Below are positions 47,397 to 57,306 of a stretch of DNA of 64,000 nucleotides, piece after piece (position 1 is the stretch's first letter; each line of letters begins with the position of its first letter). The notes beneath the pieces were generated by a model that was not told where the DNA came from, made no database searches, and was given only the letters and a program-made list of their open reading frames with translations. A program made the translations under genes and the position numbers. The DNA lies in the NCBI RefSeq assembly GCF_029395675.1, contig NZ_CP115184.1, forward strand, positions 372,001 to 436,000, written 5' to 3'. The DNA comes from Janibacter cremeus (GTDB lineage Bacteria > Actinomycetota > Actinomycetes > Actinomycetales > Dermatophilaceae).

Positions 47397-50234
47397 ATGG
47401 CTCCCGAGAACGAGCACGCCGAGGAATCGACCGAGGCCACCGCCCCGGCCGACCAGCCCGAGCAGACCGAGGACGAGCAGACCGAGGACGAGCAGACCCC
47501 GGAGCAGGCGCCCGCCGCCGCACCGGGCTTCGGGCTCCTCTTCCAGCCGCCCACCCCCGTCGCCGCCCCGCCCCGCCGTCAGCGCGACCCGGAGCCGTAC
47601 GACGACGAGGACGAGGACGAGCAGGACTCCGCCCGGGACTCCGACGACAGCGACACCCCGCAGGGTGACGACTCGGACAACCAGCAGGGCGAAGGGGGCC
47701 GCAACCGGCGTCGCCGCCGTGGCGGGCGCGGTCGCAACCGCTCCTCCGACTCCTCCGACGGCCCCGACTCCGACGACGACGGCTCGAGCGGGTCGGGCTC
47801 CTCCAAGAGCTCGTCCAAGGACTCGCCGAAGGAGACCTCGAAGGATTCCTCGAAGGACTCTTCGGACGACTCCTCCGACGACGAGGACGACGACCAGAAG
47901 TCCTCCGGTGGACGTGGCCGCGGCCGCGGCCGGGGTCGAGGCCGCGGCAACGGCTCTTCGGGGCAGGACGAGCGCTCGTCCGACTCCGGCGATGACGACA
48001 ACGACAACGACGACGACTCCGACACCGACTCGGGCGACGAGGACCAGTCCTCGGGCAGCTCGCGTCGTCGGCGCCGTCGCCGCCGTGGTGGCGGCGGCAG
48101 TGGTGGTGGCAACGGCGGCGGCAGCGGTGGCGGAAACGGTGGTGGCGGCTCCGGGCAGGACGACCCGCCCGGGACCGTGACCAAGGTCCGCGAGTCGCGC
48201 CGCAGCGAGCCGCAGGCCATCAAGGGCAGCACCCGCCTGGAGGCGAAGAAGCAGCGTCGCCGCGAGGGCCGCGAGGCCGGTCGGCGCCGCACGGTCATCA
48301 CCGAGGCAGAGTTCCTCGCCCGCCGCGAGAGCGTTGAGCGGGTCATGGTCGTGCGCCAGCAGGGTGACCGCACCCAGATCGGCGTCCTCGAGGACGGCGT
48401 GCTCGTCGAGCACTACGTCTCCCGGGAGACGACCTCGACGATGGTCGGCAATGTCTACCTCGGCCGCGTGCAGAACGTGCTGCCGAGCATGGAGGCCGCC
48501 TTCATCGACATCGGCAAGGGCCGCAACGCGGTGCTCTACGCCGGTGAGGTCAACTGGGACGCGCAGGGTGTCGGCAACGGCCAGGCCCGGCGGATCGAGA
48601 ACGCCCTCTCCTCCGGCGACTCGGTCCTCGTCCAGGTGACGAAGGACCCGATCGGCCACAAGGGCGCGCGACTGACCTCGCAGGTCTCCCTCCCCGGGCG
48701 CTACCTGGTCTACGTGCCCGAGGGCAACATGACCGGCATCTCCCGCAAGCTGCCCGACACCGAGCGCTCACGCCTGAAGTCCATCCTCAAGCAGGTCGTC
48801 CCGGACAGCTCCGGCGTCATCGTGCGCACCGCCGCCGAGGGGGCCTCCGAGCAGGAGCTGACCGCCGACGTCGAGCGGCTGACGAAGGCCTGGTCGAGGA
48901 TCAGCGACAAGGCCGAGGCCAAGAAGGGCAAGAAGACCTCCGCGGGCGGCGCCCCGACGCTCCTGCACGCCGAGCCGGACATGACCGTGCGCGTCATCCG
49001 CGACATCTTCAACGAGGACTTCGCGAAGATGGTCGTCTCCGGCGACGGTGCGTGGGAGGAGATCAAGCGCTACGTCGACGACGTCGCCCCCGATCTGGCC
49101 GACCGCCTCGAGAAGTGGACCGGCGACCGGGACGTCTTCGCCGAGCACCGCATCGACGAGGGGATCTCCAAGGCGATGGACCGCAAGGTCTGGCTGCCCT
49201 CGGGTGGTTCGCTCGTCATCGACCGCACCGAGGCGATGACCGTCGTCGACGTCAACACCGGCAAGTTCACCGGCTCCGGGGGCAACCTCGAGGAGACGGT
49301 GACGAAGAACAACCTGGAGGCCGCCGAGGAGATCGTGCGGCAGCTGCGGTTGCGCGACATCGGCGGCATCATCGTCGTCGACTTCATCGACATGGTCCTC
49401 GAGGCCAACCGCGACCTCGTCGTCCGGCGCCTGCTGGAGTGCCTGGGGCGCGACCGCACCAAGCACCAGGTCGCCGAGGTCACCTCGCTCGGCCTGGTCC
49501 AGATGACGCGCAAGCGGGTCGGTTCCGGCCTCATCGACGTCTTCTCCGAGAACTGCGAGGCCTGCAACGGCCGCGGCATCATCGTCCACAACGAGCCGGT
49601 GGCCCACGACCACGGCGGCAACGGCGGCGGTGGCTCCGGCAGCGGTGGCGGTGGCGGCGGCAAGTCCCGACGGGGCCGCGGCAAGGGCGGCAGCGACAAG
49701 GACCCGCAGCCGAAGCCCGCGCCCGAGGAGGAGAGGGACGCCAACGGGCGCACCGCGGCCCAGATCGCGGCCGCTGCCCACGCGGCCGCGGTCAAGAGCA
49801 TCGCCGAGCCCGGCGCCGGCGAGGACGTCGCTGTCGGCGACCCGGGGGCGAGGACCCCCGCACTGGAGCCGGAGGAGCCGAAGAAGGGCGAGGCGCCCGA
49901 GCCCGAGCCCGAGGCGCCCGCCCCCGAGCCGGCGGTCGTGGAGGCAACCCCCGAGGCTGCCCCCGAGCCCGAGCCCGAGAAGAAGCCGGCTCGACGTCGT
50001 GCCGGTCGCCGTGCGGCCTCCAGCGCGGGTGCCCCGGTGGCTCTCGAGCCGGTCGACCTGACCGCCCCCGCGGCCACCGCGAGCGCACCGCTGACGTCGA
50101 TCGCGGGGGAGAGCGGGGAAGCCCCCACGACCCCCGTCGCCGACCCCCCGGCCGAGCCGGCCACCCCGCCGCGTCGCAAGCGCAAGCGCGTCACCGCCCA
50201 AGCGGGGCCGCCGGCGCCCGAGGCCACGGACTGA
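47397..50234 (+). CDS. rne: Ribonuclease E/G
   Basis: Endoribonuclease for rRNA maturation and mRNA decay, 945 residues. The N-terminal ~290 residues are a disordered Asp/Ser-rich, Arg-rich and Gly-rich region with RGRGRGRGRG and polyarginine runs. The S1 domain starts at GNVYLGRVQNVLPSMEAAFI. Catalytic Asp residues lie in VVDVNTGKFTG and IIVVDFIDM. The Zn-link CEACNGRG follows. The C-terminal ~230 residues are Pro/Glu/Ala-rich. Flanking disorder on both sides of the core is typical of actinobacterial RNase E. ATG 47397 has GGAGG 6 nt upstream. Confidence 0.95.
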   Translation: MAPENEHAEESTEATAPADQPEQTEDEQTEDEQTPEQAPAAAPGFGLLFQPPTPVAAPPRRQRDPEPYDDEDEDEQDSARDSDDSDTPQGDDSDNQQGEGGRNRRRRRGGRGRNRSSDSSDGPDSDDDGSSGSGSSKSSSKDSPKETSKDSSKDSSDDSSDDEDDDQKSSGGRGRGRGRGRGRGNGSSGQDERSSDSGDDDNDNDDDSDTDSGDEDQSSGSSRRRRRRRRGGGGSGGGNGGGSGGGNGGGGSGQDDPPGTVTKVRESRRSEPQAIKGSTRLEAKKQRRREGREAGRRRTVITEAEFLARRESVERVMVVRQQGDRTQIGVLEDGVLVEHYVSRETTSTMVGNVYLGRVQNVLPSMEAAFIDIGKGRNAVLYAGEVNWDAQGVGNGQARRIENALSSGDSVLVQVTKDPIGHKGARLTSQVSLPGRYLVYVPEGNMTGISRKLPDTERSRLKSILKQVVPDSSGVIVRTAAEGASEQELTADVERLTKAWSRISDKAEAKKGKKTSAGGAPTLLHAEPDMTVRVIRDIFNEDFAKMVVSGDGAWEEIKRYVDDVAPDLADRLEKWTGDRDVFAEHRIDEGISKAMDRKVWLPSGGSLVIDRTEAMTVVDVNTGKFTGSGGNLEETVTKNNLEAAEEIVRQLRLRDIGGIIVVDFIDMVLEANRDLVVRRLLECLGRDRTKHQVAEVTSLGLVQMTRKRVGSGLIDVFSENCEACNGRGIIVHNEPVAHDHGGNGGGGSGSGGGGGGKSRRGRGKGGSDKDPQPKPAPEEERDANGRTAAQIAAAAHAAAVKSIAEPGAGEDVAVGDPGARTPALEPEEPKKGEAPEPEPEAPAPEPAVVEATPEAAPEPEPEKKPARRRAGRRAASSAGAPVALEPVDLTAPAATASAPLTSIAGESGEAPTTPVADPPAEPATPPRRKRKRVTAQAGPPAPEATD

Positions 50235-50238
50235 CCCC

Positions 50239-50296
50239 CGTCGAGGTCCCTGCCGGAGCGCGCAGTCGCGTTTTGCGGCGGCAGGGCCCTCGACGG
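50239..50296. terminator. Hairpin terminator after rne
   Basis: Arms ccgtcgaggtccctgcc and ggcagggccctcgacgg pair at 16 of 17 positions, with a 24-nt loop holding GTTTTG. It starts 5 nt after the rne stop and separates it from the rplU promoter region (TACCCT at 50304-50309). Confidence 0.85.
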
Positions 50297-50341
50297 TAGT
50301 CTCTACCCTTGGTGCGCCCACCGCGTGGACGCTTCGTGCCC

Positions 50342-50389
50342 TCCGGCGCGAGGATTGTCTGCCGGTCAGACCAGAGCGAGTGCGCCGGA
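50342..50389 (+). promoter_or_regulatory. Structured leader of rplU-rpmA
   Basis: Perfect 8-bp outer stem (tccggcgc 50342-50349 with gcgccgga 50382-50389) encloses a 5-bp inner hairpin (gtctg/cagac, 50357-50371). The three-part shape lies 21 nt before the rplU start, in a leader of about 100 nt. Ribosomal-protein mRNAs often carry such autoregulatory sites, but I cannot match it to a named leader. Confidence 0.45.
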
Positions 50390-50410
50390 AGCGAAAGTGA
50401 GTTCCCACTG

Positions 50411-50719
50411 ATGTACGCGATCGTTCGCGCAGGTGGTCGCCAGGAGAAGGTCTCCGTCGGCGACACCATCACCATCAACTCGATCAAGGGCAACGCCGGC
50501 GACAGCGTCGACCTGAAGCCGATCCTCGTCGTCGACGGCTCCACCGTCACCTCCGACGTCGACGCGCTGGCCAAGGTCAGCGTGACCGCCGAGGTCGTCG
50601 GGGCCGCCAAGGGTCCGAAGATCGTCATCACCCGGTACAAGAACAAGACCGGTTACCGCCGTCGCCAGGGTCACCGCCAGCCGCTGACCCAGCTGAAGAT
50701 CACCGACATCAAGGCCTGA
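50411..50719 (+). CDS. rplU: Large ribosomal subunit protein bL21
   Basis: Binds 23S rRNA in the large subunit. The 102-residue protein starts [19 protein letters not shown] and ends with [15 protein letters not shown], typical of bL21. It is followed after 25 nt by rpmA and then obg, the conserved order. A structured leader lies upstream. Confidence 0.97.
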   Translation: MYAIVRAGGRQEKVSVGDTITINSIKGNAGDSVDLKPILVVDGSTVTSDVDALAKVSVTAEVVGAAKGPKIVITRYKNKTGYRRRQGHRQPLTQLKITDIKA

Positions 50720-50744
50720 GCCTTCCAAGAGAGGAACCACTGAC

Positions 50745-51008
50745 ATGGCATCCAAGAAGGGCGTGTCCTCGACCAAGAACGGTCGCGACTCCAACTCCCA
50801 GCGCCTCGGTGTGAAGCGTTACGGTGGCGAGGTCATCGGCACCGGTCAGATCATCGTCCGCCAGCGCGGCACCCACTTCCACCCCGGCGACAACGTCGGT
50901 CGTGGCGGTGACGACACGCTGTTCGCCCTCGCCGACGGCGAGGTGCAGTTCGGCTCCAAGCGCGGTCGCAAGACCGTGAGCATCGTCCCGGTTGGTTCCG
51001 CCGGCTGA
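50745..51008 (+). CDS. rpmA: Large ribosomal subunit protein bL27
   Basis: Reaches the peptidyl-transferase centre through its N-terminal tail. The 87-residue protein starts [20 protein letters not shown] and contains [19 protein letters not shown]. It lacks the cleavable N-terminal extension found in Firmicutes. GAGAGG is seen upstream of ATG 50745. A terminator hairpin follows at 51028. Confidence 0.97.
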   Translation: MASKKGVSSTKNGRDSNSQRLGVKRYGGEVIGTGQIIVRQRGTHFHPGDNVGRGGDDTLFALADGEVQFGSKRGRKTVSIVPVGSAG

Positions 51009-51027
51009 CGCGACACACTGCGTGAGG

Positions 51028-51062
51028 CGAAGGGGGCGGGTCCTGTCGACCTGCCCCCTTCG
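51028..51062. terminator. Hairpin terminator after rpmA
   Basis: 15-bp stem with one G-U pair, cgaagggggcgggtc with gacctgcccccttcg, and a 5-nt loop. As after infB, the stem is built from inverted CGAAGGGGG words. Confidence 0.85.
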
Positions 51063-51098
51063 TCGTCCCATCCAGCCAGAAGTAGAAGAGGTGAGGTC

Positions 51099-52607
51099 GT
51101 GACGACCTTCGTAGACCGGGTCACCCTGCATGTCGAGGCCGGCAAGGGTGGCCACGGTGTCGCCTCCGTGCACCGCGAGAAGTTCAAGCCGCTCGGTGGA
51201 CCGGACGGCGGCAACGGCGGTCACGGCGGCGACGTCGTGCTCGTCGTCGACCCGCAGGTGACGACCCTCCTCGACTACCACCGCAGCCCGCACCGCCGCG
51301 CGACCAACGGGGCGCCCGGCGCCGGGGACGAGAAGAACGGCGCCAACGGCGAGGACCTCATCCTGCCCGTGCCCGAGGGCACCGTCGTGACCGACAGCCG
51401 GGGCGATGTGCTCGTCGACCTCGTCGGTCCCGGCGCGCGCTTCGTCGTGGCCACGGGCGGACGCGGTGGCCTGGGCAACCGCGCGCTGGCCAGCCGCCGA
51501 CGCAAGGCCCCCGGCTTCGCGCTGCTCGGCGAGCCCGGGGAGGCCACCGACGTCGTGCTGGAGCTGAAGTCGCTCGCCGATGTCGCCCTCATCGGCTTCC
51601 CGAGTGCCGGCAAGTCCTCGCTCGTCTCGGTGCTCTCGGCGGCCAAGCCGAAGATCGCCGACTACCCCTTCACCACGCTCGTGCCCAACCTCGGCGTCGT
51701 CACGGCCGGTGACGTGCGATACACGGTCGCCGACGTGCCCGGACTCATCCCGGGAGCGAGCGAAGGCCGTGGCCTCGGCCTGGAGTTCCTGCGCCACGTC
51801 GAGCGGTGCTCGGTGCTCGTCCACGTCATCGACTGCGCGACCCTCGAGCCCGGCCGCGACCCGATGACCGACCTCGACGTCATCGAGGAGGAGCTGTCGG
51901 CCTACGTCGCCGACGAGACGCTCGGCGGCCAGCCGCTGTCGGAGCGCACCCGCATCGTCGTGCTCAACAAGGCCGACGTCCCCGAGGCCCGTGAGCTCGC
52001 GGAGATGGTCAAGCCGGACCTGGAGGAGCGGGGCATCGAGGTCTTCATCGTCTCGGCCGTGGCGCACCAGGGGCTGAAGGAGCTCACCTTCGCCATGGCG
52101 CGCCACGTGGTCGAGGCGCGCAAGCAGATCGAGTCCGACGTCAGCCCGCAGCGGGTCGTGCTGCGGCCGAAGGCCGTCGACGACTCCGGCTTCGTCGTGC
52201 GACGGGAGACCACCCACGAGGGCGAGGTCTTCCGCGTCATCGGCGCCAAGGTCACCCGCTGGGTGCACCAGACCGACTTCGCCAACGACGAGGCGATCGG
52301 TTACCTCGCCGACCGGCTCAACCGGGCCGGCGTCGAGGAGGAGCTGACCCGGGCGGGTGCCGTCGCCGGGTCCACCGTGCTCATCGGTCCCGAGGACAAC
52401 GCCGTCGTCTTCGACTGGGAGCCCACCCTCGTCGGTGGCGCCGAGCTGCTCGGTGGCCGCGGGCAGGACCTGCGTCTGGACGAGAACACCCGCCGCACCA
52501 CCGGCGAGCGCCGGGAGGAGTTCCACGCCCGCAAGGACGCCCAGACCGCAGCGCGCGAGGAGCTGCGCGCCGAGCGGGCGTCCGGCCACTGGGTCGAGGA
52601 CGAGTGA
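51099..52607 (+). CDS. obg: GTPase Obg/CgtA
   Basis: Ribosome-associated GTPase for 50S assembly and stress control. The 502-residue protein has the Gly-rich Obg fold ([19 protein letters not shown]), then the G domain with [20 protein letters not shown] and DVPGLIPGA, and a C-terminal OCT domain. GTG 51099 is preceded by GAGGTC. The stop overlaps proB (GTGA). Length fits actinobacterial Obg with its extra tail. Confidence 0.96.
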   Translation: MTTFVDRVTLHVEAGKGGHGVASVHREKFKPLGGPDGGNGGHGGDVVLVVDPQVTTLLDYHRSPHRRATNGAPGAGDEKNGANGEDLILPVPEGTVVTDSRGDVLVDLVGPGARFVVATGGRGGLGNRALASRRRKAPGFALLGEPGEATDVVLELKSLADVALIGFPSAGKSSLVSVLSAAKPKIADYPFTTLVPNLGVVTAGDVRYTVADVPGLIPGASEGRGLGLEFLRHVERCSVLVHVIDCATLEPGRDPMTDLDVIEEELSAYVADETLGGQPLSERTRIVVLNKADVPEARELAEMVKPDLEERGIEVFIVSAVAHQGLKELTFAMARHVVEARKQIESDVSPQRVVLRPKAVDDSGFVVRRETTHEGEVFRVIGAKVTRWVHQTDFANDEAIGYLADRLNRAGVEEELTRAGAVAGSTVLIGPEDNAVVFDWEPTLVGGAELLGGRGQDLRLDENTRRTTGERREEFHARKDAQTAAREELRAERASGHWVEDE

Positions 52608-53728
52608 AGCCCGAGCGCGCGCGACGGGTCGTGGCCGAGGCGCGACGTCTCGTCGTCAAGGTCGGCTCGTCGTCCCTGACGAGCGCTGCCGGGGGAGAGC
52701 TCGACGTCGCCCGGTTGACCGCGCTGGTCAACGCCCTCGCCGCGCGCCACACTGCCGGCACCGAGGTCGTCCTCGTCTCCTCGGGCGCGATCGCCGCCGG
52801 CATCGGCCCGCTGGGGATGGCCACCCGTCCGCGTGACCTGGCCCGCCAGCAGGCCGCGGCAAGCGTCGGGCAGGGCGTGCTGCTGTCCGCCTACGACGCG
52901 GCCTTCGGCCGGCACGGGCACACGATCGGCCAGGTGCTGCTCACCGTCGACGACGTCACCCGGCGCACCCACTACACGAATGCCCGGCGCACCCTGGACT
53001 CGCTGCTCGGGATCGGTGTCGTCCCGATCGTCAACGAGAACGACACGGTCGCCACCGACGAGATCCGCTTCGGCGACAACGACCGGCTGGCAGCGCTCGT
53101 CGCCCAGCTGATCCGCGCAGACGCACTCGTGCTGCTCACCGACGTCGACGCGCTGTACACCTCGTCGCCGCACGACCCCGGTGCCGAGCGGGTCCCCGTC
53201 GTGGAGGACCCCAGGCAGCTGGCACAGATCTCCATCAGCGGCACCGGCTCGGCCGTCGGCTCGGGTGGCATGACCACCAAGGTCGAGGCGGCGACGATCG
53301 CGCACGCCGCGTGCATCCCGACGGTCCTCACCTCCGCCGACCAGGTCTGCGCGGCGATCGACGGGGAGGACGTCGGCACCGTCTTCCTCCCAGGGGAGCG
53401 CTCCCGCGGCTCGCGCGGGCTGTGGTTGGCCTACGCGACCTCGCCCCGCGGGTCGGTGCAGATCGACGAAGGTGCGGTCACCGCCCTTCGCGAGCGGGGC
53501 CGCTCACTGCTGCCGGCCGGGATCACCGGGGTGACCGGCTCCTTCACCGACGGGGACCCGATCGACGTCATCGGGCCCGACGGCGTGGTCGTCGCCCGCG
53601 GGCTGGTCAACTACACCTCCGGCGAGCTGCCGCACCTCATGGGCCGCTCGACCAGGGAGCTCGCCGCCGCGATCGGCCCGCAGTACGAGCGTGAGGTCAT
53701 CCACCGGGACCACCTCGCGATCCTCTAG
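52604..53728 (+). CDS. proB: Glutamate 5-kinase ProB
   Basis: First step of proline synthesis, phosphorylating glutamate. The 374-residue protein has the amino-acid-kinase domain ([41 protein letters not shown]) and a C-terminal PUA domain from about residue 280. GTG 52604 overlaps the obg stop. Its partner proA lies beyond the convergent pdxY gene, not directly downstream. Confidence 0.96.
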   Translation: MKPERARRVVAEARRLVVKVGSSSLTSAAGGELDVARLTALVNALAARHTAGTEVVLVSSGAIAAGIGPLGMATRPRDLARQQAAASVGQGVLLSAYDAAFGRHGHTIGQVLLTVDDVTRRTHYTNARRTLDSLLGIGVVPIVNENDTVATDEIRFGDNDRLAALVAQLIRADALVLLTDVDALYTSSPHDPGAERVPVVEDPRQLAQISISGTGSAVGSGGMTTKVEAATIAHAACIPTVLTSADQVCAAIDGEDVGTVFLPGERSRGSRGLWLAYATSPRGSVQIDEGAVTALRERGRSLLPAGITGVTGSFTDGDPIDVIGPDGVVVARGLVNYTSGELPHLMGRSTRELAAAIGPQYEREVIHRDHLAIL

Positions 53729-53755
53729 TCGACCCGGACGAAGGGGGGCCTCGCC

Positions 53756-54613
53756 TCAGCGCACCCGCGTGACCTCGAACTGCATCCGCGGGTCGGCGTA
53801 GACCTCCTGCGCCTGGACGAGCTGCAGCTCACGGCGCCCGGAGTCGAGGGTCGTGCTCAGCAGGTCGAAGACCGAGGAGGCCGTCCGGCCGAGCGCCTCG
53901 GGCAGCGAGCGCGTACGCACCCAGTGGCTGGTGAAGAGGGCGGCGGTGACGTCACCCGAGCCGTTGGCCTTCAGCGGCAGGTGCGGCGTCTGCACGATCC
54001 ACGCCTCGTCGTCGTGGCAGGCGAGCATCTCGATGGTGCCCTCGGGGCGGTCCGGCCGCAGCACGGAGGTCACGAGGATGGTGCTGGGCCCGATCTCGCG
54101 GGCCCGGTCGACCGAGGCGAGCGTCTCCTCGAGCGTGTGCGGCTGCGTATCGGTGAGGTAGCCCAGCTCGAACTGGTTCGGCGTGATCAGGTCCGCCTTC
54201 GGGGCGACCTTCTCGCGCAGCAGCACCGGGATCGACTCGTGGACGAAGCAGCCGGACTTCTCGTTGCCCATGACCGGGTCGCAGGCGTAGATCGCCTCGG
54301 GGTTGGCGGCCTTGACCTCGGCGACGGCCTCGAGGATCGTCGCGCCGATGCCCTCACCGCCCTGGTAGCCGGACAGGACCGCATCGACCTCGCCGAGGGC
54401 ATCGCGCTCGCCGATGCCGGTGATGACGTCGGCGACGTCCGCCGGGTCCATCAGGGGACCGCGCCAGGCGCCGTAGCCGGTGTGGTTGGAGAAGTTGACC
54501 GTGTGGACCGGCCACACCTCGACACCGAGGCGCTGCATCGGGAAGACGGACGCGGAGTTGCCGACGTGTCCGTACGCGACGTGGGACTGGATGGACAGGA
54601 TCGTCGTGGTCAC
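53756..54613 (-). CDS. pdxY: Pyridoxal kinase PdxY
   Basis: ATP-dependent phosphorylation of pyridoxal to PLP (salvage). The 285-residue ribokinase-fold protein has [40 protein letters not shown] and the anion-hole [13 protein letters not shown], in which the usual GTGD is GSGD as in PdxY/PdxK. GTG 54613 is divergent from proA. It converges on proB, the stops being about 30 bp apart. Confidence 0.93.
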   Translation of the reverse strand: MTTTILSIQSHVAYGHVGNSASVFPMQRLGVEVWPVHTVNFSNHTGYGAWRGPLMDPADVADVITGIGERDALGEVDAVLSGYQGGEGIGATILEAVAEVKAANPEAIYACDPVMGNEKSGCFVHESIPVLLREKVAPKADLITPNQFELGYLTDTQPHTLEETLASVDRAREIGPSTILVTSVLRPDRPEGTIEMLACHDDEAWIVQTPHLPLKANGSGDVTAALFTSHWVRTRSLPEALGRTASSVFDLLSTTLDSGRRELQLVQAQEVYADPRMQFEVTRVR

Positions 54614-54685
54614 CCGGGCATTCTTCCACTGCCCACCTCCCGGACCGTCATCGGCGGGGGGAGCGATCCCTCCTACTCTGGTGGC

Positions 54686-55951
54686 ATGACCGACAGCACC
54701 TCCGTCGTCCGTGACCTGGCCGAGCGGGCCCGCGTCGCCTCCCGCCGCCTCGCGCTGCTCACCCGCGCGGAGAAGGACGCGGCGCTCCTCGCGCTCGCTG
54801 ACGCGCTGGACGCGGCCACCGAGGAGGTCGTCGCCGCCAACGGCGAGGACCTGGCACGGGGGCGCGAAGGGGGGATGGCCACCGGTCTCCTCGACCGCCT
54901 GACGCTGGACGCCGACCGTGTCGCCTCCGTCGCGCAGGCCCTGCGCGACGTCGCGGCCCTGCCCGACCCGGTGGGGGAGGTCGTGCGCGGCTCGACGCTG
55001 GCCAACGGCCTGCAGATCCGCCAGGTCCGCGTGCCGATGGGCGTCGTCGGCATGATCTACGAGGCCCGGCCCAATGTCACGGTCGACGCGGCCGGCCTCG
55101 GCCTGAAGTCCGGCAACGCGATGATCCTGCGTGGCGGCTCCGCCGCGGCGAGCACCAACCGCGCGCTGGTCGCCGCCCTTCGCGCCGCCCTGGCCGAGCA
55201 CGGGCTGCCGCAGGACGCCGTGCAGCTGCTCGAGGGCGACCACGACGCCGTCAAGGCGCTGATGACCGCCCGCGGCCTGGTCGACCTGCTCATCCCGCGC
55301 GGGGGAGCGGGCCTGATCCGGGCCGTCGTCACCGAGTCGACCGTGCCCGTGATCGAGACCGGCGTCGGCAACTGCCACGTCTACGTCGACGCCGGCGCCG
55401 ACCAGGACAAGGCACTGGCGATCACCCTCAACGCCAAGACCCACCGGCCCAGCGTGTGCAACGCCGCCGAGTCGCTCCTCGTGCACGCCGGCATCGCCGG
55501 GGACTTCCTGCCCCGCGCGCTCGCCGACCTGGCGGCCGCCGGCGTGACGCTCCACGGCGACGAGCGCACCGTCGAGCTGGCGCCCGAGGGTGTCGAGGTC
55601 CTCCCGGCCACCGACGAGGACCACGACTGCGAGTACCTGGCGCTGGAGATGTCGGTCGCGGTCGTCGACGACGTGGACGCGGCGATGGAGCACGTGCGCC
55701 GGCACGGCTCGGGCCACACCGAGGCCATCGTCACCGAGGACCGGGCAGCCGCCCGCCGGTGGACCGCCGAGGTCGACGCGGCCGCCGTGCTCGTCAACGC
55801 CTCGACGCGCTTCACCGACGGTGGGGAGTTCGGCTTCGGCGCGGAGATCGGCATCTCGACGCAGAAGCTGCACGCCCGCGGCCCGATGGCGCTGCCGGAG
55901 CTGACGACGACGAAGTGGGTCGTCGAGGGCGACGGTCAGGTCCGCGCCTGA
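54686..55951 (+). CDS. proA: Glutamate-5-semialdehyde dehydrogenase ProA
   Basis: NADPH-dependent reduction of glutamyl phosphate, second step of proline synthesis. The 421-residue protein has [20 protein letters not shown], the catalytic Cys region in [12 protein letters not shown], and [23 protein letters not shown] 54686 follows TACTCT by 6 nt (leaderless pattern), so it is transcribed apart from proB. A strong terminator follows at 56008. Confidence 0.96.
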   Translation: MTDSTSVVRDLAERARVASRRLALLTRAEKDAALLALADALDAATEEVVAANGEDLARGREGGMATGLLDRLTLDADRVASVAQALRDVAALPDPVGEVVRGSTLANGLQIRQVRVPMGVVGMIYEARPNVTVDAAGLGLKSGNAMILRGGSAAASTNRALVAALRAALAEHGLPQDAVQLLEGDHDAVKALMTARGLVDLLIPRGGAGLIRAVVTESTVPVIETGVGNCHVYVDAGADQDKALAITLNAKTHRPSVCNAAESLLVHAGIAGDFLPRALADLAAAGVTLHGDERTVELAPEGVEVLPATDEDHDCEYLALEMSVAVVDDVDAAMEHVRRHGSGHTEAIVTEDRAAARRWTAEVDAAAVLVNASTRFTDGGEFGFGAEIGISTQKLHARGPMALPELTTTKWVVEGDGQVRA

Positions 55952-56007
55952 CGGTTCGCCGCGCAGGCCGGCGGGTACCGGTCCACCACCCGGGAGGGGC
56001 CGACGCA

Positions 56008-56043
56008 GGACGAGGGCCCTCCCTTCGGGGAGAGCCCTCGTCC
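56008..56043. terminator. Hairpin terminator after proA
   Basis: Imperfect stem of about 15 bp, ggacgagggccctccc with gggagagccctcgtcc, capped by a stable ttcg tetraloop. It stands about 57 bp after the proA stop. Confidence 0.85.
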
Positions 56044-56441
56044 GCTGTGTGCGAGCCACGATCCTGCGGCGACAGCAGCACGGCGTCGTGGCACGAGGCC
56101 GCGACGTCGCGGTGACACGTGGACCAGGAGGTGCCGACGCAGCGGTCGCCAGGGCCAGCACGGTGTGGGCCCGTGCAGGCATGCCGACGTCGTTATCCCT
56201 GTGGTCCGTTGGCCGTGCACCCCCCTCTGGAGTGGCGATCACGACCGCGGTGTGAGGACTGTTCTACGCCGCTGCGGCGCTCGGTGGCAACAGTTGTCGG
56301 CCACGATCTGTGAACGGCCACCACACACAGCCGTGTCCACAGGAACATCGCGCTTCCCTCGTGGTCGTCCACAGGGCTGTGGACGGGGACGGTGGACAAA
56401 GGTGGTGTCGAAGGGGGCGCCGCCCCTCGTGCGCGGGCCGG
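56044..56441. other. Intergenic region without a convincing gene, carrying DnaA-box-like sites
   Basis: About 400 bp between the proA terminator and the next promoter. Short open frames exist on both strands, but none has a clear ribosome binding site or recognisable protein. The right half is less GC-rich than its surroundings and carries four DnaA-box-like sequences (separate entry). Confidence 0.5.
56333..56399. other. Cluster of four DnaA-box-like sites
   Basis: Compared with TTGTCCACA: GTGTCCACA at 56333-56341 (+) and TCGTCCACA at 56365-56373 (+) have one mismatch each. The minus-strand boxes at 56378-56386 and 56391-56399 have two and one mismatches. Four sites in 67 bp is dense. No dnaA or dnaN gene is nearby, so a DnaA-titration or regulatory site is likelier than the origin. 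Confidence 0.5.
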
Positions 56442-56454
56442 TAGGATGGCCGCC

Positions 56455-56697
56455 ATGCTGAGTATCGCCCTGCCCCTCCTCGCCGGGGCCGAGACCCACG
56501 TCGAGCTCCCGGTCCCGCCGTTCGTCTACGGCCTGATCGCCCTGGCCGTCTTCGCGATGATGCTGGGCGCGCTCTTCGCCGTCCGCCAGGCCTCGACGAA
56601 GTTGCCGCGCCGGGAGAACACCGTGGCGCACGGGGCCCCGCACGCCTACGAGGGCAAGGGCGTCTACGGCCACGGCGACGACGAGGCCCACCGCTGA
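56455..56697 (+). CDS. Small single-span membrane protein upstream of nadD
   Basis: 80 residues with one membrane helix ([20 protein letters not shown]) flanked by an acidic N-terminal part and a basic, then His/Gly-rich tail. Small proteins of this shape are found before nadD in many actinobacteria; no function is known. TAGGAT (56442-56447) lies 7 nt before ATG 56455 (leaderless pattern). Its stop overlaps the likely nadD start. Confidence 0.8.
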   Translation: MLSIALPLLAGAETHVELPVPPFVYGLIALAVFAMMLGALFAVRQASTKLPRRENTVAHGAPHAYEGKGVYGHGDDEAHR

Positions 56698-57296
56698 GCA
56701 AGCGCCCCAGGCGGCTGGGCGTGATGGGTGGGACCTTCGACCCCATCCACCACGGCCACCTCGTGGCGGCCAGCGAGGTCCAGTCGCTGTACGAGCTCGA
56801 CGAGGTCGTCTTCGTGCCCACCGGCAAGCCGTGGCAGAAGGCGCACGCGGAGGTCTCGCCCGCCGAGCACCGCTACCTGATGACGGTGGTCGCCACGGCG
56901 TCCAACCCGCGCTTCACCGTCAGTCGGGTCGACATCGATCGTGAGGGGCCGACCTACACGATCGACACCCTGCGAGACCTGCGCGAGCAGCGGCCCGACG
57001 ACGAGCTGTTCTTCATCACCGGTGCCGACGCCCTCGCGCAGATCCTGTCCTGGAAGGACATCGACGAGCTGTGGGAGCTGGCGCACTTCATCGGCGTCAC
57101 CCGTCCCGGCTACCACCTCAGCGAGTCCGGACTGCCCCGGCACCGGGTGACCCTGCAGGAGGTGCCGGCCATGGCGATCTCCTCCTCCGACTGCCGTGCG
57201 CGCGTCGCCGACGGCGAGCCGGTCTGGTACCTCGTACCGGACGGCGTCGTGCAGTACATCAGCAAGTACGAGCTCTACACCGACGACCGGGAGTGA
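56694..57296 (+). CDS. nadD: Nicotinate-nucleotide adenylyltransferase NadD, probable CTG start
   Basis: Adenylates nicotinate mononucleotide to deamido-NAD. The 200-residue protein has [15 protein letters not shown] (nucleotidyltransferase HxGH motif) and [13 protein letters not shown] near the end. The choice of start matters. The first beta-strand [10 protein letters not shown] needs a start before GTG 56718 or ATG 56721, but no ATG/GTG/TTG lies there. CTG 56694 overlaps the preceding stop as CTGA, like the GTGA/ATGA overlaps elsewhere here. So a CTG start is likely; a shortened protein from 56718 is the alternative. Confidence 0.9.
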   Translation: MSKRPRRLGVMGGTFDPIHHGHLVAASEVQSLYELDEVVFVPTGKPWQKAHAEVSPAEHRYLMTVVATASNPRFTVSRVDIDREGPTYTIDTLRDLREQRPDDELFFITGADALAQILSWKDIDELWELAHFIGVTRPGYHLSESGLPRHRVTLQEVPAMAISSSDCRARVADGEPVWYLVPDGVVQYISKYELYTDDRE

Positions 57297-57306
57297 CCGA
57301 CAGACC

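Noticed and set aside
56333..56399. The DnaA-box cluster as the replication origin
   Set aside because: No dnaA, dnaN or AT-rich unwinding region is nearby, and only four imperfect boxes are present.
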